Assembly (NCBI RefSeq): GCF_025384765.1
Contig: NZ_VHLL01000009.1
Span: 1-58,223, forward strand
Length of the DNA: 58,223 nt
DNA from: Methanoculleus formosensis
Lineage (GTDB): Archaea > Halobacteriota > Methanomicrobia > Methanomicrobiales > Methanoculleaceae
Direction of reading: 5' to 3'
Notes under the pieces: generated by a model
The model's input: only the letters and a program-made list of their open reading frames with translations
The model's database searches: none
Told to the model about the DNA's origin: nothing
Shown: piece after piece, positions 25,684 through 33,570 of the stretch
How positions within the stretch are numbered: the stretch's first letter is position 1
Layout: every line of letters starts with the position of its first letter
Translations under genes and position numbers: made by a program

Positions 25684-25845
25684 ACTTCAGCACGTCGGCG
25701 CCCGTGACCTCTTCAGCCGCTCATGACCGGCGGGATACAGCAGGAGCAGAGCCTGCCCTCCGGATACCCCCTCGATTGAGGGAAGATGTTATTATCGGTG
25801 GACGCGTAACCCTCTCACACAACTGCACAGGAGAGAGTTTCCATC

Positions 25846-26472
25846 GTGAAGAAGATGCTGCCGATCCCGCCGATGCTCGTCGACCTGGTGGGAAACGCCC
25901 TCGCGTCGATGGACGGCGTTATATTCGCTGATCTCGCCGCCTGCCCATCGTGCAGGGGCCAGGTGATCGGGCACGACATGCGGGCAAAGCGGTTTGCTGT
26001 CATACTCGATCAGGGAAAAGAGCACACTATCCGGGTCTTCGTGAAGCGTTTCTACTGCCAGGATTGTAACGCCCTCTGCTATGCGGACGCCCCCTTCTAC
26101 CCCGACACCCGTCTCGCGTCGCCCATCGTCGATCTCTGCATCCTCCTCTCGCAGCAGATGCCCTTCAACCAGGTGGCGCAGCACCTCCTGGCGATGGGGA
26201 TCGTCGTCGACCGGGGAACGATCCGGAACTACGCCTCCCGCGATTTTGGGGCGATCCCCGCGACCAACCTCTTCGGGTTCCTGCTACCGCTCCCCCTGCT
26301 GAACCTCGCCACCTTCGCCCTCAGCCGGGAGGGGCGCCCCATCGTAGGGGCAGAAGTGCTCGCCGCCTGCGGTTTCCCACCCGCAAACAGGGCACCTCCT
26401 CACGGCAGAGCGACGCCCAAAGAGCGGGATCAGCGGGATGAACAGGAAGAGAAAGAAGAACGGGAACCCTGA
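25846..26472 (+). CDS. Zinc-ribbon, HTH-like hypothetical protein
   Basis: A 208-residue protein with GTG start (25846) behind GGAGAGAG. CPSCRGQVIGHD and FYCQDCNALCYADAPF form a zinc ribbon, and QMPFNQVAQHLLAMGIVVDRGTIRNYA looks like a helix-turn-helix. This arrangement resembles N-terminal halves of some transposases and of nucleic-acid binding proteins, but there is no DDE core. The last 60 residues overlap a convergent small gene by 189 bases and are highly charged at the end (ERDQRDEQEEKEE). Function unknown; either this tail or the opposite gene may not be expressed as drawn. Confidence 0.6.
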   Translation: MKKMLPIPPMLVDLVGNALASMDGVIFADLAACPSCRGQVIGHDMRAKRFAVILDQGKEHTIRVFVKRFYCQDCNALCYADAPFYPDTRLASPIVDLCILLSQQMPFNQVAQHLLAMGIVVDRGTIRNYASRDFGAIPATNLFGFLLPLPLLNLATFALSREGRPIVGAEVLAACGFPPANRAPPHGRATPKERDQRDEQEEKEEREP

Positions 26473-26514
26473 GGCCAGCGACACGATCGTGACGGCGATC
26501 GATACCGCGAGCAA
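26284..26514 (-). CDS. Small zinc-ribbon membrane protein
   Basis: A 76-residue protein with a hydrophobic N-terminus (VTIVSLASGFPFFFLFLFIPLIPL) followed by a zinc ribbon, CPVCGWETAG and FCPYDGAPL. Its TTG start at 26514 lies nine bases after the mfnF stop codon, so it appears to be coupled to mfnD-mfnF, although no strong ribosome-binding site is present; hydrophobic residues encoded just upstream hint that the true start is earlier and non-standard. It overlaps the convergent 25846 gene. Function unknown. Confidence 0.55.
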   Translation of the reverse strand: MLAVSIAVTIVSLASGFPFFFLFLFIPLIPLFGRRSAVRRCPVCGWETAGGEHFCPYDGAPLPAEGEGGEVQQGER

Positions 26515-26522
26515 AAGAAGGG

Positions 26523-27452
26523 TCAGGTACCACCGGCTCGCCGTAGCGCCACCTCCCTGACCGCGTATGCAGGGAGCGCGTCCGAGACCTCTCCGATCTC
26601 CTCATCAAGCGTAACGCCGCCGAGTTCGCGGGCAAAGAGGTCCGCACCGATACCAGCCGTGATCAAGCGCCCGGCACCGCTCCGGGACACTGCGTGCTCC
26701 ACCGCGCGGGCGATCACCGTTCGCTGGGCATCCCAGAACTGCCGGGCGACAGTTCGTGCTCCACTCTCCCCGATCTCATCGAGATCGGCGCAGACCACCC
26801 GGGCAAGCCTCCGGAGCGCCGCCTCAGGAGTCTTCTCGCCGTTGTCGGGTGCAGGGGAGGTGTAGTCCTCCGGGGCGATATGGCCGAGCACAAGGTGGGC
26901 GTCGGCGCTTGAGGCGAAGTATTCGGTGCTCACCGGGGTCACCGTCCCGTCGAGCGTGACCGACGATACCAGCGTCGCGACGTTCGTCCGGAGCATCCCG
27001 GTGTAGACGAGGTACCGCTCCTGCAGCCGCCGGGTGTCGGTCAGCCCCTTGAGATCCTCGAAACAGTTCAGGGGGATGACGTCGGCGGTGGTGCTTCCCA
27101 CGTCGAGGAGAACCGCGTCGGCGTAGTCCTCTCGCAGGTAGTCGGCCGACGCCAGCCAGTTCGCGGCGGCAAGGGCCGGAACCGGCCGGGTATGGAACGC
27201 CGCATCGGTGCCGTAGAAGACGGCGGCGGGGATGACCTCCCGGACCGCCCCGACAATCCAGCGGATGCCGTCCATCTTGTTTGTGAAGCAGTCGGCGAGC
27301 TCCCCGCTCATCACCACGGCAGCATCCTCTCCGGCATACGGTTTGAGGAGAGCGGCGAGCGGTGCACCCTGCCAGAGCGGGCAGTAATGGATATGCACGC
27401 CGGCATCGTCGACGACCTTGAGGTTCGCACCGCCGATATCGATCCCGATCAT
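26523..27452 (-). CDS. mfnF: Methanofuran biosynthesis protein MfnF (hydantoinase/oxoprolinase superfamily)
   Basis: A 309-residue ASKHA-fold protein of the group once called 'H4MPT-linked C1 transfer pathway protein'. IGIDIGGANLKVV is the N-terminal phosphate loop and LLDVGSTTADVIPL the second phosphate motif. MfnF joins the furan and the glutamyl-tyramine parts of methanofuran. I start at ATG 27452, which overlaps the mfnD stop in an ATGA; the upstream open frame is antisense-like and arginine-rich. Genomic pairing with the ATP-grasp MfnD supports the assignment. Confidence 0.88.
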   Translation of the reverse strand: MIGIDIGGANLKVVDDAGVHIHYCPLWQGAPLAALLKPYAGEDAAVVMSGELADCFTNKMDGIRWIVGAVREVIPAAVFYGTDAAFHTRPVPALAAANWLASADYLREDYADAVLLDVGSTTADVIPLNCFEDLKGLTDTRRLQERYLVYTGMLRTNVATLVSSVTLDGTVTPVSTEYFASSADAHLVLGHIAPEDYTSPAPDNGEKTPEAALRRLARVVCADLDEIGESGARTVARQFWDAQRTVIARAVEHAVSRSGAGRLITAGIGADLFARELGGVTLDEEIGEVSDALPAYAVREVALRRAGGT

Positions 27453-28336
27453 AACCGGTGAAGCCCCCCGTCCTTGTCGAACCGCACCCTCCCGGAGAGG
27501 TGCACCTCCGCCAGCGCCTCGCCGTGCGACGCTCTGACGAGGATATCGGCAATCTCTTCCTCCATGACAGCCGCGATGCCGACCAGGCTGGTCGTGGGCC
27601 TCGGGTTGACATCTACGACGTAGAGCTGCTCCCCGGCGACGACGTCGATCCCGGCGTAGCCCTGGCACCCAAGCGCGTTCATCGCCCGGACGGCAAGATC
27701 GACGATCTCCTCCTCGCGATCGGGATGGACGGGCGTCTCTCCCCCGAGGTAGAGGAACCTCCCGTCCTCCGCGATGGCGATCTCCTGCCGGTTGACGGCG
27801 AGCCGGAGCGGAGGAACGCCCGAGTAGAACTCGCAGACGTTGCCGGTCACCCGGCTCCCCACCAGGCTCACGCTCAGCGCCTCCCCTTCGACATAGGCCT
27901 GTGCAAACTCGCCGGCTCCGGGCTCCTCATCCGTCAGCCGGACCCCGAGAGCGCCGCAGCCCATGATCGGCTTGACGACCCTCTTCCCTCCCCCGGCGTC
28001 AGGGGGGACGGCAATCCCGTTCCGGGAGAGGATACCCGCCGTCCGCTGCTTGTTGGCGCAGATCGCCGCGTTCATGCTCCCGCACCCGATGTTGTGGGTC
28101 AACCCCTCGAGGAGATGCGTGTACCGGAAGAGGAGGTGATCCGGCGCGATGACCAGGCCCACATCGCATTCCGGTGCGAGTCTCTTGATCTCGCCCTCGA
28201 AGTCGGGGCGCTCGGGCGTCACCACGTCGTAACCGCACCTCTCAAAGCTGCCGCTTATGGCGGCGAGCATGGCAGCGCCCTCGGGCGCAAGCTCGGGGTC
28301 GTTGCATACCGAGTACTCGGCGAGAAAGACCTTCAT
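27449..28336 (-). CDS. mfnD: Tyramine--L-glutamate ligase MfnD (ATP-grasp)
   Basis: A 295-residue ATP-grasp ligase. The fold is read from KRVVKPIMGCGALGVRL (ATP-binding lysine and glycine loop) and DVVAGEQLYVVDVNPRPTTS, whose DVNPRPT carries the magnesium ligands. It attaches glutamate to tyramine in methanofuran synthesis, the formyl carrier of methanogenesis from CO2. First gene of the operon with mfnF (4-base overlap). It is divergent from surE, with 83 bases between the starts. Confidence 0.88.
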   Translation of the reverse strand: MKVFLAEYSVCNDPELAPEGAAMLAAISGSFERCGYDVVTPERPDFEGEIKRLAPECDVGLVIAPDHLLFRYTHLLEGLTHNIGCGSMNAAICANKQRTAGILSRNGIAVPPDAGGGKRVVKPIMGCGALGVRLTDEEPGAGEFAQAYVEGEALSVSLVGSRVTGNVCEFYSGVPPLRLAVNRQEIAIAEDGRFLYLGGETPVHPDREEEIVDLAVRAMNALGCQGYAGIDVVAGEQLYVVDVNPRPTTSLVGIAAVMEEEIADILVRASHGEALAEVHLSGRVRFDKDGGLHRL

Positions 28337-28419
28337 TGCAGTAGAGGTCAGCTACAGAGAACTTGACCCTGACGATCGGGCAGGTTTTTGATGCGCGGAA
28401 ACTATCCCTATAGACAAGG

Positions 28420-29211
28420 ATGAAACCCAAGATTCTGCTCACCAACGACGATGGAATAACCTCTACGGGACTCTGGGCGGCATACGACGCGCTCGCGCCG
28501 ATCGCCGACGTCACCGTGGTCGCCCCCTCGACCCAGCAGAGCGCCGTAGGCAGATCCATCTCCATCTTCGAGCCGATCCGTGCAACACAGGTGACGATGA
28601 ACGGCGTGACCGCCTACTCGGTCGGCGGGAAACCGACCGATGCCGTGATCATCGGGCTCTTCGCGCTGCGTCTGAATCCCGACTTTGTGGTCAGCGGGGT
28701 CAACATCGGCGAGAACCTCTCGTTTGAGTCGATCATGACCTCGGGAACCGTCGGGGCTGCGCTCGAGGCGTCGAACCAGGGGGTGCCGTCCCTTGCCTTC
28801 TCGCTCCAGGTGGAGGATCAGGGCGACAAGTTCGACGATCCCTCGCGGATCGCCGACCGGTACTCCGATACGAAGCGGGTGGTTCGCGAGATCTGCGAGA
28901 GGGTGTTTGCAAACGGGTTCCCTGGAAAGGCCCACGTCATCAACGTGAATATCCCGGCCCAGGTGCGCGGCGGATACGAGATCACCCGTCTCGCCGAGAA
29001 ACTCTTCTATACCGGTGTCGAGGAGCGCCTCGACCCGCGCGGCCGCCCCTATTACTGGATCGACGGGCCGCTGTACGAGGATGCGGAGGAGGGCACCGAC
29101 GCGCATGCGGTGCAGAAGGGCAACGTCTCCATCACGCCGATCACGCTCGACTGCACTGCGTATGCCGCCGCGGATGAACTGAAGGATATCTTCGACGGCA
29201 TGCATATCTGA
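28420..29211 (+). CDS. surE: 5'/3'-nucleotidase SurE
   Basis: A 263-residue SurE-family phosphatase. ILLTNDDGITS at the N-terminus supplies the paired Asp residues that hold the metal, and SGVNIGEN the conserved Asn. It removes phosphate from nucleoside monophosphates. rpiA follows after 20 bases on the same strand, and a GGGGGAGGAAGG ribosome-binding stretch precedes that gene, so the two probably form a nucleotide/ribose recycling operon. Confidence 0.95.
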   Translation: MKPKILLTNDDGITSTGLWAAYDALAPIADVTVVAPSTQQSAVGRSISIFEPIRATQVTMNGVTAYSVGGKPTDAVIIGLFALRLNPDFVVSGVNIGENLSFESIMTSGTVGAALEASNQGVPSLAFSLQVEDQGDKFDDPSRIADRYSDTKRVVREICERVFANGFPGKAHVINVNIPAQVRGGYEITRLAEKLFYTGVEERLDPRGRPYYWIDGPLYEDAEEGTDAHAVQKGNVSITPITLDCTAYAAADELKDIFDGMHI

Positions 29212-29231
29212 ACGGGGGAGGAAGGTACAGC

Positions 29232-29930
29232 ATGAATACATCAGCACAGGCAGCATCGAAGCAGAATGCAGGCTACCGGTCAGCAGAGGAGGTCGGTGAC
29301 GGGATGATCGTCGGGCTCGGCACCGGGTCGACCGTCTTCTTTGCGATGGAGCGGCTGGGCGCGCGGATAAGAGAGGAGGGGCTCTCCATAGCCGGCGTCC
29401 CGACTTCATACCAGGCGGCCATCCGGGCGCGCCGGTACGGCATACCGCTCACGAGCCTCGATGAGCACCCCGGACTCGATATCGCCATCGACGGCGCCGA
29501 CCAGGTCGACCCGGCGCTCCGCCTGATCAAAGGGCGCGGAGCCGCGCACCTCCGGGAGAAGTGCGTCTGCGACGCGGCTGAGAGGGTGCTTATCGTCGTC
29601 GACCGCACGAAGATGGTCGAGACCCTTGACGCGCCCGTGCCGGTCGAGGTGCTCCCGTTCGCCGTGGAAACGGTCTCCCGCCGGCTTGCGGCGCTCGGTG
29701 CCGATCCGGTTCTCCGGGAAGGGGTGAAGAAAGACGGGCCGGTCGTCACCGACAACGGCAATTTCATCGTCGACTGCAGTTTCGGGGCGATTGGAGACCC
29801 TGACCGCCTGGAGGCCGAGATCGCCTCGATCCCGGGGGCACTCGAGTGCGGCCTCTTCACGACCTACACGGAAAAAATAACGGTTATTATCGGTGAGGAG
29901 AAGGGTTGCAGCGTCGTATCACTGCGTTGA
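29232..29930 (+). CDS. rpiA: Ribose-5-phosphate isomerase A
   Basis: A 232-residue RpiA. MIVGLGTGSTV is the phosphate-binding loop, DIAIDGADQVD and LIKGRGAAHLREK carry catalytic Asp, Lys and Glu residues. It interconverts ribose-5-phosphate and ribulose-5-phosphate; methanogens lacking an oxidative pentose pathway need it for ribose supply. Its final 12 bases overlap the convergent regulator gene. Confidence 0.95.
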   Translation: MNTSAQAASKQNAGYRSAEEVGDGMIVGLGTGSTVFFAMERLGARIREEGLSIAGVPTSYQAAIRARRYGIPLTSLDEHPGLDIAIDGADQVDPALRLIKGRGAAHLREKCVCDAAERVLIVVDRTKMVETLDAPVPVEVLPFAVETVSRRLAALGADPVLREGVKKDGPVVTDNGNFIVDCSFGAIGDPDRLEAEIASIPGALECGLFTTYTEKITVIIGEEKGCSVVSLR

Positions 29931-30299
29931 GATGCATTCCCGCATCTTCTGGATAAGGTCCAACTGGTGCCGGGCTTCCTTCTTCTTCTCTTTCTCGATC
30001 GTGTCCATGATCTCTGATATTGAGCGCGAGAGCGCGTAGATCTTCACCGGCCTTCCTTTGCTCTCCGACTTGCTCTCGCGGGTATCGATCCAGTCGCACT
30101 CTTTGAGGAAGCGCATTGCGATGCTGACTTCGGGCTGGCGGAGATCGGTGCCGCGCTCGATGTCCCGGGAGGTCGCTTCCTCCGTGTTTGCCAGGTATAC
30201 GAGCACTTTGGAGACGTTTCTCTTGATCCCGATGCCCATCAAGAGCTCGGCGAGTTCTTCATCGCGCGGCGTAAAATATCGTACCTTATCGGACCTCAT
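29919..30299 (-). CDS. Winged-helix transcriptional regulator
   Basis: A 126-residue DNA-binding protein. The winged helix spans about residues 25-90: VSKVLVYLANTEEATSRDIE, then RQPEVSIAMRFLKECDWID as recognition helix and SKGRPVKIYALS as the wing. The C-terminus is a charged coiled coil, probably for dimerisation. It resembles MarR/TrmB-type regulators of methanogens; no sensor domain is present. A near-palindrome, AGATAGTTATCT, lies 12 bases upstream of its start and may be its own operator. Confidence 0.8.
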   Translation of the reverse strand: MRSDKVRYFTPRDEELAELLMGIGIKRNVSKVLVYLANTEEATSRDIERGTDLRQPEVSIAMRFLKECDWIDTRESKSESKGRPVKIYALSRSISEIMDTIEKEKKKEARHQLDLIQKMRECISTQ

Positions 30300-30631
30300 C
30301 CATTCACCATCAGATAGTTATCTAGTGTTTTAAATCTGACTATAAAAATATTATTATTTCAATGGGAGATTCAGCGATTGCATCTCTTTAAAGTGAACGG
30401 ATGAACCATCAAACCTTTGAAAACTGTCTTTTTTTCACCGGAACGCGCTGTCGCGGGAAGGAAGAGGGTACTCTCTGAAACGGGGAGAAAGCGATCGGGA
30501 TGACGGAAAGGCGGGAAGGCGACAGGCACGCCGCCAGCGGGGAGACTGTCGTCACCTGATTCTGCTCGATCTTCAAAACGGCCCGGACGGCCCCGTGAGA
30601 TTAAAAAGAGAAGAGGACTACCAGACAGCCT
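30300..30631. other. Regulator promoter and intergenic space
   Basis: 30300-30370 is AT-rich and contains the promoter of the regulator gene. 30420-30630 is GC-richer and precedes the end of tbp; I see no gene, and only short G/A-rich runs (GACGGAAAGGCGGGAAGG). Confidence 0.5.
30312..30323. promoter_or_regulatory. Inverted repeat at the regulator's start
   Basis: AGATA-GT-TATCT is centred about 18 bases upstream of the regulator ATG, between it and a minus-strand TATA-like TTTTTATA (30341-30348). A repressor bound here would block its own transcription. Position and symmetry only. Confidence 0.4.
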
Positions 30632-31195
30632 TCAGATGAGACCGAGACTCGAGAGTTCGGAGAGGATCCGCCGTACCGCACGCTGAGCATCCTCGGCCAC
30701 CTTGCCGCCTGTGATGATCAGTTTGCCGGACCCAAACAGGAGGACGACCACCTTGGGGTCGTCGAGCCGGTACACGAGCCCGGGAAACTGTTCGGGCTCG
30801 TACTCGATCTTGTCCAGATTGAAGCCCACGGCAATCTTGTTCAGGTTGATCGGCGTCCCGAGGTCTGCGGACGTGACGATGTTCTGGACCTTGTAGGTCG
30901 GGTTCTCGGCGATCTCGATGCCGAGCGCCCGCAACTTCTCAACGAGAATCTCCAGGCCACGCGAGAGGTTGTCAATGCTCTTCGCTCCGGTCAGGACGAC
31001 CTTGCCGGAACCGAAGACGAGCGCGGCGATCTTCGGGTCCTGCATCCGGAGAACGACGCCGGGGAACCGCTTCTTATTGTATTCCGCGTCCTTCAACTGG
31101 GATGCAAGAGATGGCAGATCAAGAGAATCCGTCACTTTCGCGGAAGCGACGATATTTTCTATCTTGAGGGACTCCTCTGGTCTGTGCTCATTCAT
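30632..31195 (-). CDS. tbp: TATA-box-binding protein
   Basis: A 187-residue TBP made of two imperfect direct repeats (about residues 10-95 and 100-186), each with a LVYRLDDPKVVVLLFGSG or VVLRMQDPKIAALVFGSG strand. It binds TATA boxes and recruits TFB and RNA polymerase. Archaeal TBPs are around 180 residues, so it is full length. Its own promoter TATA box (31219-31229) lies about 29 bases upstream. Confidence 0.97.
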   Translation of the reverse strand: MNEHRPEESLKIENIVASAKVTDSLDLPSLASQLKDAEYNKKRFPGVVLRMQDPKIAALVFGSGKVVLTGAKSIDNLSRGLEILVEKLRALGIEIAENPTYKVQNIVTSADLGTPINLNKIAVGFNLDKIEYEPEQFPGLVYRLDDPKVVVLLFGSGKLIITGGKVAEDAQRAVRRILSELSSLGLI

Positions 31196-31218
31196 ATATA
31201 TAGCATGCTTAAAAATGG

Positions 31219-31229
31219 TATATAAATAG
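31219..31229 (-). promoter_or_regulatory. TATA box of tbp
   Basis: The minus strand reads CTATTTATATA, centred about 29 bases before the tbp start, with short AAA tracts upstream that could serve as BRE. It predicts a very short 5' leader. Confidence 0.65.
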
Positions 31230-31236
31230 TGGTATT

Positions 31237-33135
31237 CTACTCTTCTAGAGTCGAGATATCACCGGGATCCATACCCATCTCCTGTGCCTTCAAGACCCGC
31301 CTCATGATCTTGCCGCTCCGGGTCTTGGGGAGCGACTCGACGAACTCGATCTCGGACGGTATGGCGATGGGGCCGAGCGTCATCCTGACATGGTAGACGA
31401 GATCGTTTCTCAGTTTCTCGCCCGGCTTGTGGCCGTTCCTGAGGATGACGAAGGCCTTTATGGTGTTCCCCTTCAGGGCATCGGGTTTCCCGATGACGGC
31501 GGCCTCCGCCACCGCCTCGTGGGAGACGAGCGCGCTCTCGACCTCGGCCGTCCCGATGTTGTGCCCGGCGACGACGATCAGGTCGTCGGACCGCCCGATG
31601 ACCATGATGTAGCCGTCCTTGTCCTTCACCGCGAGGTCGGCCGCAGTGTAGCAGCCGGGAATGGTGTTCCAGTAATTGCAGTATCGCTCATCGTCGTCCC
31701 AGATCGTCCGCATCATCGACGGCCAGGGCTCTTTGATGACCAGGAGGCCGCCCGTACCCGGCGGGACCGGGTTGCCCTCCATATCGACGACATCCGCGAC
31801 AACGCCCGGTAACGGCCTTCCCACGAATCCGGGGCGCATCGGTTCGCCGATCATCGTGGTCAGCATGTGCATCCCGGTCTCGGTCTGCCACCAGGTATCC
31901 ATGATCGGGCACCGGTCTTTGCCGATGGTGCGGTAGTACCACTCGAACGCCTCGGGATTGAGTGGTTCGCCGACCGACCCCAGGATGCGCAGCGATGAGA
32001 GATTGTAGCGGTTCGGCCACTCTTCACCCACCCGCATGAACATCCGGATGGCGGTCGGGGCGGTGTAGAAGATGGTGACGCCGTACTCCTCGATGAGGTC
32101 CCAGTAAGTGCCCGGGTTCGGGTAATCGGGGGTCGCCTCCGTGATGAGACAGGTTGCACCGTTCAGGAGCGGGCCATAGACGCAGTAACTGTGGCCGGTG
32201 ATCCAGCCGGGGTCGGCGGTGCACCAGAAGATGTCGCTGTCTTTGATGTCAAAGACGTTCTTCGTCGTGTAGTATGTCCCGACCATGTACCCGCCGCATG
32301 TGTGGACGATGCCCTTCGGCGTCCCGGTGGTGCCGCTCGTGTACAGGACGAAGAGCGGATCTTCCGCATCCATCGGTTCGGCGGGGCACTCCCGCTCGAC
32401 GCCTTCCATCAGCTCGTAGTAGTCCACCTCCATCTCGGGGTGGAGTTCGACGGGCTTGTCGAGATCCCGCCGGAGAATGACGATGCGCTCGACGGAGGGC
32501 GCGTTGACGACCGCCTCCTCGACGACGTTCTTGAGCGGGATCGCTTTCCCGCGCCGGTAGGTGAAGTCGGCGGTGACGATCACCTTGGCGCCGATGCCGT
32601 TGATCCGCTGGTTGAGTGCCTTGACGCCGAACCCGCCGAAGACGACCGAGTGGATCGCCCCGATGCGGGCGCAGGCGAGCATCGCGATGACCTGTTCGGG
32701 GACGAGCGGCATGTAGATGCAGACCCGGTCGCCCTTCCCGACGCCGAGACGCGAGAGGCCGTTCGCGAACCGGCAGACCGCGTGGTAGAGCTGGCGGTAG
32801 GTGAGGATCCGCTCCTCCTCCTCGGTCTCTCCCCGCCACATGATCGCGACCTTATTGCGCCGCTGGTTCTGGACGTGGCGGTCCAGACAGTTGTGGGTGA
32901 TGTTGAGCTTGGCGTTGATGAACCACTTTGCGTACGGGTACTCCCACTCCTTCACCCGGTCCCAGGGCTGGAACCATTCCAATTCCCTGGCGACGCTGTC
33001 CCAGAACAGATCGGGGTTCGCAAGGAACTCCCGATAGGTCCGGTCGTAGTCGCCGATCCAGGAGTGCTCCTTGCAGCTGGCCTCGGGAGTATAGTACTTC
33101 GCCTCCTCGAGTTTGACGTTAAAGCTTTCAGCCAT
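31237..33135 (-). CDS. acs: Acetyl-CoA synthetase (AMP-forming)
   Basis: A 632-residue ANL-family synthetase. LYTSGTTGTPKG is the P-loop (P3 motif), DTWWQTETG the A5 motif, and TRSGKIMRR near the C-terminus holds the catalytic lysine that is regulated by acetylation in other organisms. It makes acetyl-CoA from acetate, ATP and CoA; a hydrogenotroph uses it to assimilate acetate as carbon source. A perfect 18-base palindrome lies 17 bases upstream of the start. Confidence 0.96.
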   Translation of the reverse strand: MAESFNVKLEEAKYYTPEASCKEHSWIGDYDRTYREFLANPDLFWDSVARELEWFQPWDRVKEWEYPYAKWFINAKLNITHNCLDRHVQNQRRNKVAIMWRGETEEEERILTYRQLYHAVCRFANGLSRLGVGKGDRVCIYMPLVPEQVIAMLACARIGAIHSVVFGGFGVKALNQRINGIGAKVIVTADFTYRRGKAIPLKNVVEEAVVNAPSVERIVILRRDLDKPVELHPEMEVDYYELMEGVERECPAEPMDAEDPLFVLYTSGTTGTPKGIVHTCGGYMVGTYYTTKNVFDIKDSDIFWCTADPGWITGHSYCVYGPLLNGATCLITEATPDYPNPGTYWDLIEEYGVTIFYTAPTAIRMFMRVGEEWPNRYNLSSLRILGSVGEPLNPEAFEWYYRTIGKDRCPIMDTWWQTETGMHMLTTMIGEPMRPGFVGRPLPGVVADVVDMEGNPVPPGTGGLLVIKEPWPSMMRTIWDDDERYCNYWNTIPGCYTAADLAVKDKDGYIMVIGRSDDLIVVAGHNIGTAEVESALVSHEAVAEAAVIGKPDALKGNTIKAFVILRNGHKPGEKLRNDLVYHVRMTLGPIAIPSEIEFVESLPKTRSGKIMRRVLKAQEMGMDPGDISTLEE

Positions 33136-33447
33136 CTGACTAACTCCTATTCTACATTATTAATAATGTATATTGTATATCAACATTCTGGTCGAAGGGA
33201 CGGGTGCACCAGAGGGAGACGGCAGGCAACCGTTGCCAAAAACGCACCGAAATGGCCGGCAGTTGCAACGGGGAACGCGTTATCCGCGCCCCTATGAGGA
33301 ATCAAAACCCGGAGAGGCCGGGGCGCCGGGTTGGCGGCGGCGGCGAGCGAGGTGGGGTTGCCGCCCCCGGGAGTGACAAATGCCAACCTTTTTTGCCGGG
33401 CCCTTTTCCATATTCAAAGGATCACCATGCACGATGGGGTGATTCCA
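33136..33447. other. Intergenic region, acs promoter side
   Basis: Holds the acs palindrome and an AT-rich stretch (33153-33185), then about 260 bases with no gene I can support. A run GCGGCGGCGAGCG near 33330 is compositional. GGGGTGAT at 33436-33443 is the ribosome-binding site of the 33448 gene. Confidence 0.5.
33153..33170. promoter_or_regulatory. 18-bp perfect palindrome upstream of acs
   Basis: TACATTATTAATAATGTA reads identically on both strands. It lies 18-35 bases upstream of the acs ATG, overlapping where the TATA box or transcription start should be; GGAG at 33143-33147 (minus strand) is the ribosome-binding site. A dimeric regulator could bind here. The neighbourhood (GTATATTGTATAT) is also AT-rich. 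Confidence 0.55.
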
Positions 33448-33570
33448 ATGGCCGTCTCCTTCCGGAACCGCGGGCGCGAGGTGCCCGCCGGGATGAGCGA
33501 CGCGACCGACCGGCAGATCGACCTGCGGGTATACAAGTCGCGTCGGCTCGCGGAGGGGGCGAAGGGATGA
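33448..33570 (+). CDS. Small 40-residue hypothetical protein
   Basis: ATG 33448 follows the strong ribosome-binding site GGGGTGAT by four bases, which is why I accept so short a gene. The product is basic (MAVSFRNRGREVPAGMSD) with no membrane helix. Its stop overlaps the next gene's ATG in an ATGA, so the two are translationally coupled. Function unknown; small upstream partners of HEPN-type proteins are sometimes antitoxins, but nothing in the sequence proves it. Confidence 0.5.
   Translation: MAVSFRNRGREVPAGMSDATDRQIDLRVYKSRRLAEGAKG

Larger units (their letters stand above)
24910..25845. other. Long intergenic region with GC-rich repeats and an fdhB scrap
   Basis: No credible gene in about 940 bases. 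24910-25230 is unique sequence with a few short inverted repeats (CCTCGACGCGCGCC). 25230-25600 holds both modules of the GC-rich repeat described separately. 25603-25683 is a remnant of fdhB. 25700-25845 carries the promoter of the 25846 gene. Several open frames run through it, but they follow the GC-rich repeats and lack protein character. Confidence 0.6.

Noticed and set aside
24906-25931. Open frames crossing the repeat-rich region after fdhA
   Set aside because: They run through GC-rich repeats with no conserved motif, except for the fdhB scrap, which is reported as a pseudogene.
32191-33297. 368-codon plus-strand open frame
   Set aside because: Antisense to acs and its promoter palindrome.
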